In this document: positions 1 through 13,075 of the stretch, one piece after another | Layout: each line of letters starts with the position of its first letter | How positions within the stretch are numbered: the first letter of the stretch is position 1 | Source of the DNA: Opisthorchis felineus | Taxonomy: Eukaryota; Platyhelminthes; Trematoda; Opisthorchiida; Opisthorchiidae | Reading direction: 5' to 3' | DNA: 64,000 bases | Assembly: GCA_004794785.1 (NCBI GenBank) | Contig: SJOL01008440.1 | Coordinates: 59,028 to 123,027, forward strand | Notes under the pieces: generated by a model | What the model saw: the letters and a program-made list of their open reading frames with translations, nothing else | Database searches by the model: none | What the model was told of the DNA's origin: nothing | Translations under genes and position numbers: made by a program

Positions 1-871
1 TGTCAATGAATATTACTCTCTCCCTATACACATTATATATCATATCATACAAAGAGTAAGCAGCAAAACATGTCCAGTTTACTGGCGCATTCTAAACAGA
101 GGGTCTAATCACGAGTCGGGTTAGGCGGCTATTAAAATTTGCAGAGCAAACCGAAAAGTTGCAGCACCATCATGACTTGTGCTTTGAATTAATCTACTGG
201 CCTGCAGCGACCAGCGTTTTGTCCCTTTATGGTTCAGTGCGTTTGCTCCATGACGGTCAGAAGCATTTCTAATCATCAAGACCTCCAAAGGGACTGTGAG
301 AAAATGTTTTAGACTGTGGGATATCATTCTTCCTGATCAGATAGACAGTTTACTGTTTGATTGCCCCAAACGGTCAACTGCAGCCAGTGTGCTAGAGATT
401 TCGATCAAACCTAGACAGCGCGCTCTAAATAGCCTGATTTTTCAGTGTAAGTCTCTTCGTTAGAGTAGGATAGAACATTCCAGCTGGCTAATTTCTAAGT
501 CACTGAGCTAAACATAGTTTGTCACGGCAACTCGCGCCATGAGTACTTGTTTCCTGGCCCAACTTTAGCGTTACCCTTTAGTGAAAAGTGCAATGTTTCA
601 TGTGGTTATCCTTGCACGTTGATAGATAAGGGTGCCTGAGAGCTGAAGCTTGTTGTTGGCTGATATTTTCCTTCCAAGTTAAAAAAACGGCGCAAAACTT
701 CGTTGGAGTAGCGAGAAGTTTTACACTTATAAATATCGCAAGCTAGTGTTTGCCAACCTTGTGTCATGCTGGCCTTATTTTATTCCTAATTCCCAGTTAG
801 ATACTGCTCAGAATTATCCAGTAATCTCTAGAACTAAACACTGGAACAAACCGGGGTGTGGAGAAACAACC

Positions 872-980
872 GTTCAGTTCAGTTCAGTTCAGTTCAGTTC
901 AGTTCAGTTCAGTTCAGTTCAGTTCAGTTCAGTTCAGTTCAGTTCAGTTCAGTTCAGTTCAGTTCACTTCAGTTCAGTTC
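872..980. repeat. AGTTC pentanucleotide microsatellite
   Basis: About 22 head-to-tail copies of the 5-base unit AGTTC run for 109 bases with one interruption (G to C at base 967). The flanks are unique. Because 5 and 3 share no factor, the plus-strand frame stays open and would encode a five-residue repeat (Ser-Ser-Val-Gln-Phe); I regard this as a by-product, not a gene. Confidence 0.97.
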
Positions 981-3900
981 CGTATATCAGACATAAGCCG
1001 TGCTCCAAGTGTATTTTAGGGTGTAGGATTCAGTAGTCTTATATGAATGGGTGACCAGCCAACATGTAATCAGGCTCGTGGCAATTTATAGGACCAAATA
1101 TAGTGTCCATTTTGTAAACCTGTTTAAAAACAGAAAATTAAAGCCGGGCGCCGTGAACATTTTGGGCTACTCAATATTACCGTCTTGCCGAAAGGTGTTT
1201 TGATGCTATTTCCCGACTGATTTGGCAGAAAACTGCTTTAAAACCCTTCGATTTCTAGATGGCACTTTGAATTGCACTTCGTCGAGGAACAGGCGTTTAC
1301 ACCTTTGTACCATCCCTCTGTTGGTGTTCCATACAGGTGAATATAAGGACCATAGGTTTACTTTTGAACTTCTTCGCATGGAGAAACAAAAGCCATTTAT
1401 CGATGATGCGGCTGGCGCAAACGACTGCGTTGTCCTGTTTAAGCATCCGATCCCTCGTCTACTGATAACAAGAAGTATTAATATCAAGTGTTCCAATATC
1501 AGGACGTACTCGGTTTTATTAAACATTCAGTATTGTTAATCTCCTCACCGTGCCCCCTGAGCAGGCTTTCAGCTCCAGTGCCAGTGTACCGAATTTAAGA
1601 AAGAATCGCTTACATTCAGTGTACTAAAGAAGAACGCTAGAAAAACAGCAGTATGGTACATAGTAGGTGGGCAACAGGCGTGAAGTCATTTTAAACATTC
1701 AGTATTACTAATTTCATCAATTCGAACGGGGAAGGCCTCCAATTCACGTGCTAGAAAATTGGTCATACATGACAGTATGTTTGAACCAAGGGTAAGTCTC
1801 AAACAGCCGCATGTTTGTGGCTTCTCAGACCGAAGGTTCTGTCATTTGGAATAGGCGAAAAGGCCTTTGTGATGAAAATTACTTCCCACCAGATAAAGCG
1901 GGCACGTGGAACCTATACAAAGAAAGTTTGTTTCCCTAAGGTGACGCCAATTTATAATGTTCTTTTAGGTTATAAAATAACACTAGTGAGTTGAAACAAC
2001 GACTTTAATTCGTATATCCGGGAAGTAGAACAACTAGTGTAGCCCATGATTATCATCAATAAACAAGAAAATGAGATATCTGAACAAGAAAACAATTGGC
2101 TACCACGTTCACGATGACCTAGATCAGATGGTTTAACAGTCAGTAAAGCCTCAGTTAGCATGTTTCAAAAATTAGTCTCCATGGTTTTATCAGATAACAT
2201 TGCATTATTGGTTAGGCCTTGAAATTTGTGCTAGCACGTTTCACTGTCAGTGGATCTAACGCCTTTGCCCATCACTTTTGGATTCGCTGCTTCCTTTATT
2301 GGTTAAAACGGTTGTCCCTGGCTTCGTCCACCTGGTTATGACAACCACGAACCCAAAGTTGCAAACAAAGGGACCGACTAGGGCGCAATTGCAAACTTCG
2401 GACAGTAATAATGCTTTCAGCAGGCTCACCTGTTTCTGCTAACATAATTCCCATGTATCAGACTAGACCTCTGGGAAAATGAGAAAGTCCGATAGAATCC
2501 AGAAATCAGGCGAAAAGAAGTGGGCGAATGTATGAATATTAATAATTGTAAGAAGCATTTCACACTTACTGCTGGTTAAGTAAACCGAATCTCCTAAAAA
2601 AATCGCACAAACGAGAAAATGAATTGAGTCGGTCCTAAAGTTCCTCAACCTGAAGGAAACTCGTTGCGAAGTCCATCAATTTTTTTTGATAAAAAGAGTG
2701 CCTAGCGTTAACCATGTGGCAGTAATTCTTATTCGACCGATATGCGAGGAATAAAGTCACATGTTCACGCTCACAGATGTGCCGACTTTATTGTTATGGG
2801 GGTAAAGCTAGAATTTTTTCACTTACCTATCAGAGTTAACAGAATAAACTTGATTTACCCAGGTTAACACCACTGAGTTCCCTGATGAATCGCTTCGTAA
2901 CGCTCAACTCATTCATCATGTGGTGCTGTTTTGTTGATTTTCACCATCGGGGACAGTAATCAGGCCCCTCTAGCACGACAGAGCAATTTGGAGAACAGTA
3001 GCATGTTTCACTTTGTATAAGGTCAAAAAACAATACAAGACCAAAAAAGTCGCAAAGCCAGTTCGAACCGAACTGTTGGTTAATGGACATCATCGACTCA
3101 GTGCAATTATGTTCATAGCTATTCCCAAGTCCTGTGAAACATTTTTTTAAATTTATCTCAGGACATGTGGGCAGCAGATTTCAATCACACACATATAGCT
3201 AACATGGTGGAACTCCTGGTATCCGTGAAAAACCTAGACTTAGTGAGTTTCAGCTGACGATACGGTGTTATTGCCTATGTACAACGAACCGTTGTGACAC
3301 AACAGCGCAATACTTGCAAAACCTGCACGTGCTCTGATCATGTGGTTTGGTTAAATTCATGCTTGGTAAGATGTCCACCACAGATGCAGTCACACATGCG
3401 ACTAAACACACGGGAATAAAATTGCCTGTATTTGAAAAACAAATATTGTGCGAGAATTGGGAAATTTTCCGTCAAAATCTTTAATCAAGGTAAACAGACA
3501 ATTCTCGACAAACTGCGTTACAAAATTTTCAAAAGTTGCTCGAAAATTTGAAAATCAATCTGTGGACCAGACAGACAAACAGACCGCAGACAATCTATCT
3601 GAACAGACCAAGAATTAGTGAAATTCACACGTTTTTTGTAAGATTACAGGAATTCAGACCAATATTTGATGAATGATCGACTCATTATTTCTGTGGCTAT
3701 ATTTTCGTAATACCTCCAAATTTCTGCCATTAAGTGCCCAGTTTTGTCATGTTTAAAATGACGTTTTTAGGAATAACTAGGAGGGAATACAAGGCAGATA
3801 CACTTTCCTGTCCTAACTTGATTTCGGATATTTGGTTGTTTGGAACAATGAGATATCTTGGATATGGCCCCAAACACAATGCAATAATAGACTAGGTCAT

Positions 3901-4184
3901 TGAGTGGGGCTCGAAACGCACACCCGAGCTTAATGGGACAGTGCCTTACTAGACCAGCTATCGGGATACCGATCGGCATCCCTCATGCACAATTGAGTTC
4001 ATCCAGATTTCCCACACATCCGACCAGTCGACCAATACTTAATATTCATCAGTACAGCCTGTGACTCCTACAGTCAGCAGACGTTAACACTGTCCGGATG
4101 TCTAAGATGCACTAGTTTCGGATTGATGTGATGATGATTTGGAAAATCCTGAATGTGGATGCAGTTCCGCAGACAAAATTCGGT

Positions 4185-4540
4185 GAAGAAAACCCTTCGA
4201 CAGCAATGACTGGTTCCGCCCTTCTTGGGGCTAATCAGGTAGGTGCGGTCTCAGAGTTTCCGTCGACCTTATGTTTCACTTGAACCCAAGTCCAACCAAG
4301 TTGGAGACAAAAACACATTTGTATGCAACTGAGTGTATTTGTCCAATTTTGTAAGATCTGGGTTCAATTAGAACATGAAATTGAGGGAAACTGGGGAACC
4401 GCGCCTACTTGATAAGCTCCAAGAAGGGGAAACCGGTCATGAGCTGCCGAAGAGTATACAGCAACCCTGTGAGAAGTTTTCTTTAAGAAAATATACTGCG
4501 ATATCTCGAATATCGTGCAGCAGATTTCGTTAAAGAATCT
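4185..4540. repeat. Dispersed repeat copy related to 47455-47690 (possible solo LTR)
   Basis: By eye this stretch shares its two ends with the repeat beside the gypsy fragment: CTTCGACA, TTCTTGGGGCTAATCA and, at the far end, GAAAATATACTGCGATATC. The orientation is the same on the plus strand, and the middle is longer and unrelated. No coding sequence is recognisable inside. If the other copy is an LTR this one is best read as a solo LTR left by recombination. Confidence 0.4.
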
Positions 4541-7500
4541 CATAAACGAGATTTACGTGAAAACCAAATTGGTATGCAAATGAGCATACTTGTTGAAAAT
4601 CCAGTGTCCTTGGATGGGAACTTATCTTATCCCCTGTGCTGTGATTTTGGATTCACATTCGAGATCCTCCAAACCTCCATCAACTTCCCAGCAGCAGGAT
4701 GTTTTGTAGAAAAACCTATAGTGGCAGTCTCCTTTATTGGGGCAATGTTCGGCGGGTATCATTCCACAAATGACAATTTAAAGAAAAATAGAGTAGCTTG
4801 GGGTTGTAAATTTTGGTGAGGCTTCTACCATGCCTTTACATCTCGTTTCCTTCATTATCTCTGAATCTTTAAAATTGTATGTGGGCTTTAAATATCACTC
4901 ATCAGTGTTGTGGAAAATGTAGATTTGTCGACATGTATTCTCAGATGCGGGGTCGAGTAACAGTGCCAACCTGTTGTTACGGAAATTTTCTTCATAAGTG
5001 TGGGGATCGAGGAGTAAATAGCTTGAATCCATAAAAGGCACTGCATGACTGAGCGTTGTCTGCCAACGTTGCCAAAAATTGATATGTCTCATTTTGGAGC
5101 TGCTACTCAGAGAGGCTGCAGCTGCCGTGTGAAAGGTTTACCAGCTTTGAGCTTCATGCTTCAGTACATGGACTCTCTTAGAACGCTCTCACTCAGCGCA
5201 AGCTCTTCGGGGAAGTTAGTCTATTAGAATCAAAGCACTTGATCTAGGCAGTGTGATCTATGGAGTGCATCAGCCCCTCTGTTGAACTTGAGTTATTACA
5301 CACGAAAAACTCCGATTTCAATTACCATTTTTGTGAGGTGATTCGACGACATCCTGTTTCAAACAGTTAGGGTTGTGACATCTGCTCTGCACTACAATGT
5401 TTTAAGCTTAAATCTTGACAGACAACCTGCTGTGTCTGGACGTCATAAGTGTGGCCGGTCGGCAAAAGCCACCCTGGATTTTGTTTTTCAAGGACAGCTG
5501 AACATTTTGCCCAAGAAAGGCACAACCCAAACAAGACAAGCTTGCTCATCGCTTAGCCGATTAGAAAGTGTTTAGCCCTTCAGTATCTCGTCCATATTCA
5601 CAATACCATAGTCACCGTCCGCCTCACTCGAAAGTCGATTTGAAATGTAGTTTGTCAAGACGCTTGCTGATACAGTTTTCTGGCGCTTACTAATGAAGGT
5701 AAAAACAGTTAGTGAGCCTTACGTTGTTTGACAAATGGGAACAGACGACGTAAAGGGAAAAAATCGCCCACCTTACGGAAATAAGTGTTTAGGCAATGTT
5801 CATAATTTGATAGAGTGTATTTTCGCCAGTACTGTGAAGCTGGGCATCATTTAACTCAGATCCGACTCACTGAAAGTTTGCATTCCAAAACATCTGCGAC
5901 AGTGAAGCTTGGCCTTGAGCCCAGGAAAGAAAGTGTGTACAAACAGTATACAGAAAACGTGACTGCAATCTGTTGACCAACCGAGGAAAACCGGTTACTG
6001 ACACAGCCATCATCCAGGAGTGAATGAACTGTCATAAACAGGCTAACTGATGCCAAAATAAAATCCATTCTGCACTCATAAATGGACACGAAAACCCTGT
6101 GCCACAAGTAACTGGCAAGACCGAAATATTTTAGTTGAATTGGAACTTCGATTAGCTTATAACGTATGGTGTTTATCCGTGAGATCCACTACGAATCTGG
6201 TGATATGCAAGAGGTGGAACCTGACAGTGACATGCAAGGGATACAAACGGAGAACGGGCGAAGAAGATTGTCGGGTACAAGTTTTACTGTAATTGCCTTC
6301 GTTATTTGGCAGTTTATGAATGAAGGAACAGGAAGGTTTTAGTAGAATACGTGAACTACCACGTGGAAAATCGTGGTCTAACTAGCCTCATGATTATGTC
6401 TTGTATTCGACATCCACAAAAACTCGTTAGAATATGTTTAGATAGGCCTTGGTATTCCGGCATCATGATCATCGTCATCAGTTCTAAACAGTTCCTGAAA
6501 AGGATTTTTCTGATCTTCATCATTTGGCTTACCCTAATTCGGTGGCTCAACCCTGAAAATATTCAGCCATCACCTTTCCCACCGCAAACTGATCAAGGTA
6601 GTCAATGGTACGCATTTTCGACTGGCAATTAATTTGGAGGCAAATCTGCTAAGCTGATGTTGTAAACCTTCTCTTCCCATAAAGCGATCTTTTGCGTCAA
6701 CGGCCATGAGCGATTTCTCTCAAGAGGTGAGTCCTAACTGCTGAATTTTAACGTCCCAAAATGACGCAGACAATCGAGGACAAACAGCGTGGATGTGACA
6801 TAAGGACCGAATTTGAATGACGTTTTTCTAATTGCATTGGCTGAGAGCAATCAAGTTCAAGGATGGCCGCTGTAGGCGTTACCTTCGCCCGGCTGTCAGA
6901 GTTATAGCAAAATACTAGCTCATGGTAGAGCGCATATAAAGTTTCGGAATACTAAGATCTACTTTTCACGTTATGACGTCCAGCAGTGAAGTTATTAGAT
7001 ATATTGTCTGATTTCTTGAAAACCTTAACTAATCGGTGGTATCTAGAACTTTGCTTAGACAGAGGTGCTTTTGATTGGAAGAAACATTCCTACCGCCTGA
7101 TGATCAATGAGGCCAAAGTCAGCTTTCTAGTCAGGGAAAATTACTGGTGTTACTAGGAACAGTGAAACTATTTTCCACTTGTTGAATGTATTAGGATGTA
7201 TAGAAATTAATCGACTCCAGTTGGCACAAGTTATGCTTTTTAAAAATGACTTATACTAACAAGGGTACACTAAACATAGCTTGGATGCTATGAAATTGCT
7301 TCTATCATTTATAAAACATATCAGACAGAGGCAACTTAGTTGCTATTAGTGTTTTCGACCCATTTTCATCCGTTTCACGCACCACAGGCAGACAAACTCT
7401 GTTACCTAACCCTGACATATCACTTGTTCCTTTGCAGCTATCCAATGGCTTACTTCTTATTGTTCGTGATGTCTCAGTACAAAAAAAACCCAATGAGAAG

Positions 7501-7850
7501 CTAATTTCCATCTCCTGTGTAACTCTGCTGTCTTGCACGCTACCATCTTTCCGTTCTGTTTTTGTTTCGTATAAGAATCCGCTCTTTACTATTCAAATTC
7601 CAACTTTAAGAAATCCACTCAAAAAGTGCTCCTTGTTCCGTTGCAAAATAAATGAATGTGGAGTTTCATTTGAAAAAAAAAATGAACAGGAACCAGCGAA
7701 ACACCGGTGGTGGGTGAGATGATGAATGAAAATTCACACTGATATTAAAAAACAGACCATGTTTGCCTATGCACGTCTTCACTGTTTGTGGATATGTGAT
7801 GCTTTTGTGTGTTCTTGTTGTAATAGACGAGACTATGGAAAAGCAGAAGT

Positions 7851-7872
7851 CATCATCATCATCATCATCATC
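7851..7872. repeat. ATC triplet microsatellite
   Basis: Seven consecutive ATC units (starting CATCATC) lie just before the left arm of the inverted repeat at 7923. Clean array, no interruption. Confidence 0.95.
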
Positions 7873-7922
7873 GACAGCATAACATCAGTGTTCAACAAGG
7901 ATGCTTCACTGCCGTAATCATT

Positions 7923-8451
7923 TTGATCAGTTGCAAGATGAAAGGCTTTGACGAAAGCGAAGATAGCTACCAAAAAACCCTCGTTACTAAATAGCTACGC
8001 TAGTTTGGCATTTCAGTTAATGCATATAAGACGGGAAGCCGATGGGTTTGTTCATAGTGGAACGAGGTGCTACTTAAAAGCAGAAATAAGTAGCATTATA
8101 CCTCGAGCAATAAACCAAAAAATGTGGACGAAATATTTATGCTAGGCATACCCTTCAGTGCCGGGAATATGCTTCAGTAATTAAGAAGGCAGTACATGAA
8201 AAATGTTGAGCTCTGAGTGAGGACTGTTTCCACTTTGGAATAAAATGTATCACACGCACTGTTTTTGGAACCATCACACTGAATCACCGGTTCTCCAACG
8301 TTTCACCTCCTTTCCACTATGAACAAACCCATTGGCTCCCCGTCTTATATGCATTAACTGAAATGCCAAACTAGCGTAGCTATTAATAACGAAGGCTTTT
8401 TGGTAGCTATCTTCGCTTTCGTAAAAGCCTTTCATCTTGCAACTGATCAAA
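7923..8451. repeat. Large inverted repeat (arms of about 150 bp, 232-bp spacer)
   Basis: The left arm at 7923-8072 and the right arm at 8305-8451 are reverse complements of each other at over nine bases in ten by eye. Examples are GATCAGTTGCAAGATGAAAG at the outer end and TTCAGTTAATGCATATAAGA in the middle; only a few substitutions and a one-base indel separate them. The spacer is not repetitive. No transposase frame is seen. The structure is either a foldback element or a recent inverted duplication. Confidence 0.9.
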
Positions 8452-11400
8452 CAAGAGTTTTGGACTCGTAGATTCCCAAGAGGGATGCCTGGTTTTTCTT
8501 CGAGTACACAAACAAAGGTTAGTTAATTGGTAAATTGTGTTTGACAGGTACGGTAATTTAGGCACTAGAACCCTTGTACGAAAAGACGGAATCAATAAAT
8601 CTGGTTTTTTGTTGAAAGCGCTGCACCATATTATGATACTCCTACGGATTGCCCTAAAAATGCAAAATACATTGCACGATCCGCGTCAACAGTAATTAGT
8701 TTGTCGATACAGTGGACATAGCAAGTGCGGCAAGGTAAACATCTATGAAAAAAAACACAAGTTGCCGAATTCCTAAAATTGTTACAGTTATACTTGGTTG
8801 TGCAAGTAAATCTGACATTCTGACAACCAAGTGAAGCAAACAGGAGCTATTTTATCATAATCTCCATCCAAGCATAGCCAAACAAGCCGGATGAAAGTGA
8901 GAAACTAATCCCCAGAGATCACTTTGAAAAGGGCCAAAGTTAGAATATTTCGAGTGGACACTTTGATTGCAGCTTAGTACTGCAATGGTAAAGGCAGGGC
9001 AGAACCCGCCAAGTTTCGACGGGTCGTGTCACGTGAGGAGCTCGCCTAGTAGAAACAGGAGCAAAATGATCAGTAATAAACTAAACTTAATCGGGGTTCC
9101 TACAAAGAACTGTAAATCGTTAAAATGAAAAAACTGCTTGACTGAATACAGTTAGAATGCCTGGCCAACCAAGCTGGTGCACAGTTAAGCACACTCTGCC
9201 TATGGATAAATAAAAGAGTAGAAAATCCGTGTAACCCTACATCCTCCGCAATGTACACTGTTGCTTATATTGTGACATAAAATATTTAAAGGTGGTAGCC
9301 GGCTAGTGTCTAGAAGGTGTGTAACTATAGCTGTAGGGCGAGTACAGCTTAACAGTAGTAAAGTTAACCTGGACGCAGAAAAGAATGCATTCGAGACTAG
9401 TGGGGTTATTTTGTGTCCTGCTGTATTATATGTTCAAGTTAAGTGTAAGCGGCTAAATGCTCAACGTGAAACTGGATGTAGCTGTATTTATTATAGCTTT
9501 AATCTCATTGAAAATACAATAGAAAATTCGGCTGAAAATTTTATCACAAGACAGTGGAATTCAGAAACGGTAATTTTTTTAAAAAGGCCCAGAAATCAAA
9601 CCTTTACACACGAGTGACATACACGTCAGCTGCGCAGGCCACAGGAAATATGGTATCCTTCTGAATTAACCTCTCTAGCCCAATAAAGTTACTCCGAACT
9701 GCATACAACTTTACGATTTGACCGCAAAACAATAACTTACCTGGTGGACCACCGCATCAGGCTGCTAAGTCCAGTTACCGAAAACCCAAACAGGAATAAA
9801 CTGTTGAACAGACCGACACATCCGTACATTGCGGGAAAGTTGAGACCAAATGATTCGCAGATTGTATAAACAACTGAAAAGTGGAAAGCGAAAGGGTGTT
9901 CGCAATACACTATGCCACACTAATATGAAACTATACTCTTTTACGTGGAAAACATTCTAAGTCTTCGTAAGTATTTTGCAATAGGTAAATATTAGACTGG
10001 TTTCAACCTTTGAAACATTATGGTGTAGGGTATGTACCTAAGGTATAATTTGCGGTTACCGGTATTTATCTAAGTAAGTGGATGCTTTGGGGTTCAAAGT
10101 TGCGGTGTTGACTATTTAGTTACTACAGAGGTAGACAGTAAGCTCTTTTGTTTATTTCATCAACAATGGGATGCATGGAGGTGGTTTTTGGCCAGTTTAT
10201 CTTATTACATGGGTATTTGTGTTCTTCAGATCTCCTGTGTGTCTTTTGCATCACCGATAAGAATAAACAGCTGTATTCTGCGCCGAAGAATCAAACCGAA
10301 TGAAGGATTTTACAGCCATAACAACGCTGAAATCCATTTTGACAGGTTTGCTTTTCCGTACCTTTTGGCCAGCAGCAAAGGAGTAGGTATCGGAAAGTCA
10401 CATTTACAACACAGTTATCATTTTTGATAATCTCTCTGTATATATACGCTCCGTCTGTTAATCGAGGTCGGGATAAAGAAGGAGAAGAGAGCACATGTAC
10501 TTGAATGGGTCAAATTTATTTGGTAGGAAATTTAATTATATTTTGCGAAAACATCCCTTCTGTATGCATGACTTATAAAGGATCAGAATAAGTGAATCGA
10601 GAATCCCTCTTGAAAAGTTTTAATAAGAAAACCTCATCCTCAGTATCTTTCAAGGAAAGTACGCGGTAAAAAGGTTGGATTGTCTTTGAAGGTCACTGTA
10701 CTGGCAGTTGGCTTTTAGCCAAAATTGTGTGTTTGAAAGTACGCAACCTCCTACATTTAGTCCATCTCTTTGTGACCACCTTATATATATAATACATAAT
10801 ACATATACATTATATCTGCATTCGTAGTCATAGTTTCAACCTGAAGATCCTGTCTCGGGGGTTAAATCTGCCCAGTTTCTTCAAAGAAGGTGAATGTTTG
10901 CTAAATATCCAGTTACGGGCAAGCTGTCACTTAAAAAGCGAATGACAAACATTCTTTTGAATAGATGGCTTTCATCGATGGCTTCGCAGAAAGAACACTA
11001 TGTTCAACGTATACTGTGATCCCAATATCGAACAGGGTGGTCGGTTCAACAATGAGGGTGCCAGGGTCAGCGCACTTGTTCGAGTACTTCTATAGGCCCA
11101 AAGATGGCACAGGTGCACTCGTGTGACTGTTGACGCGTAAACGAGGGACTCTATAACTACACTCGATGATGATTAAGCTGTAGCTGCCCTTAGCTAAACG
11201 AAACGTTTGGTTACATAATCCTTGAGAATTTTGCTGCACTTGGCGCTATAAAGTTGGTCCGAAATATATGTTATTCCCATGGTTTCTCCATTATCAATTG
11301 AGACATGAATAAGCTTCAGACTAACCGGTTAGTCCAGATTTTGTTGTCGATAAATTTTTGGGTCCTTCCGTGATCCTACATAATGTACACGGTTCTGTCT

Positions 11401-12961
11401 CGCTGCTTCGTCTGTGAATACTGTCGTAAGAAATCGTTATGCCAACTGATACTCATCAGCTGATTCACGTGCAAATATTGTTCTGTTTTGTTCAGGCTGG
11501 TTATGCTTAACCATAATTCACCCACAACCCGGTTGACAGGCAGAGGATCGGAGCAGTGATCCTTAAGTTCTGGTCAATTTATCAATCCTTTAACCAAATC
11601 ATCAGGCACTTACAGCCTGACTGAATTTGATTGCATAAACTGTCCTCGAAACTTATTACCTGACCGATACATAGTATTGAAGGGTGTTCTCCAATCGCAA
11701 CTCTGTTAATGATCACTCATATTGTTGTCACCTACTTCCTTAATCTATTAAACGAAAATTCATTCTGTAACATGTCAATCTTTTGTCATCCGATGTTCTA
11801 TGGCACAGTTGCTTTTTTAAATTAACCACCAGATTTGCTGAGTTCTTTGAAAACCTGAACACCTTCCTGACATGGTAATTACCTCATTTTAGCTCAGTCT
11901 GATCAAGAGGTTATCCGATCAGGGAATCTACACATCTCTATAAAGCCCAACCTAAGTCTTGATGCTAGAGGATGCATGCCAATTAAGTTCCTTATTCCAA
12001 TCCATCAATTTTCTTTTAGGAATGCTGCTTATGATGAAGTGCAATTCCACTGGGCCGACGTGATTGTACAGCGACAGTGGGCATACCGCTGTTCACTGTT
12101 TGCTTCATCCCGTGTAAAGTGTGTCAATACTCGGTAATTCAATGATGATCGAGTGTTGATTATATTTGTTTGGTTATGGTCAAACGCTCAGTACTAAGGC
12201 TTATTGCAGAAATGTAATTATTTGAAGTTACCCACGAATAACGTAAACTACGGTGCAGTTCACCTGCAACTTTGTGTGTGGACAGAATGAAAAAGAGCAG
12301 TGCAAAACATGTTTTAATACCCCCTGACTGTTTTCTCCATCACCTTCCGTGTTAGCTCCAGTGGGTCGTCTAGTCACCACCAGATGTGGTCTAAATGCAT
12401 TTAGTAAAGCTGGTTGGAAAAGCATTGCCTATGAAAAACTGAATTTCTTGAGTCTGCCTGCTATGTTGCCTATGGCAAGCCGCCCGGCCACATTGGAAAG
12501 GTCACACTGGTATCACACTTGATCAGCCTGTATGGTAAACCAGGCTCAAGTCAACGTTTTCTTCATACTGTAATAAAATAAAGAGGCAGGAATTTTAGTG
12601 TCCCATAAAAGTAGTAGGATAACTCGATGTGGTACTGAAAGGTCCGAAACTAGAAGTACAATATCGGCCAAGATGAGAATGCACCATTTTTTCTGCTAAA
12701 TCTCAGGATGCTATACCTTTTGTTTCCATTGACTAATTTAATCCCACATACTCGCAATTAGAGTTCAAATAGTGCAAGAATTAGACGAAACTGTAAGGAC
12801 CAGACTGCCTGCCTGAGTTGGAATCAGTCGTAAAAAAATCAAAACCTATTGGTTGATTCTGAAAAAATCAAGATTTTGTTATGTGAGTATTACACTATGC
12901 CAATTAATGTTTCCATCGGTTTCGCAAATAAATGAAGCTCGTCAAACGTGGTCAAACTCAC

Positions 12962-13075
12962 TTTTGATATACAGAGCAAGCGGTGCAGTTGAGAGCAACA
13001 CAATTAGCGGTTGTCCACCAAAAAACCCGTTGCACAGCCCACCGATCGTCTGGGAGATAATCATCTGTGTGACAT
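12962..13075 (-). CDS. SLC4A11: SLC4A11-like transporter, G-Q-P-L helix exon (exon G)
   Basis: This exon lies 9.7 kb downstream of exon F in transcript order. It has an acceptor of seven T residues plus AG, 114 bases, and an A|GTGAGT donor. It encodes VTQMIISQTIGGLCNGFFGG followed by QPLIVLLSTAPLALYIK. Human SLC4A11 reads [20 protein letters not shown] and QPLVILLTTAPLALYIQ at this point, so the alignment is gap-free. This is the second to third transmembrane region; the invariant G-Q-P-L and T-A-P-L lie near the anion/substrate site of SLC4 proteins. Phase: the G left by exon F plus AT gives Asp, and one base is left for the next exon. I could not find that next exon between here and position 1. 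Confidence 0.93.

Larger units (their letters stand above)
1..12961. other. Region downstream of exon G (intron or 3' end of the transporter gene)
   Basis: In transcript order this is what follows exon G. The next exon should start with two bases and encode the conserved segment after the T-A-P-L helix; I searched the minus strand for its hallmark Trp-Thr-Gly region and did not find it. Apart from the AGTTC array, the LTR-like repeat, the ATC array and the large inverted repeat, I see only short open frames and AT-rich sequence (for example 10780-10830). Two overlapping open frames on opposite strands at 1206-1539 are protein-like but unrecognised. Confidence 0.5.

Noticed and set aside
746..1036. 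Open frame encoding a Ser-Val-Gln-Phe-Ser repeat
   Set aside because: It is created by the AGTTC microsatellite, which is open in a five-residue cycle by chance; the flanks are not protein-like.
5856..6107. Hydrophobic minus-strand frame considered as a later transmembrane exon
   Set aside because: It does not contain the conserved SLC4 segment expected after exon G, and the entry phase from the available acceptors runs into a stop.
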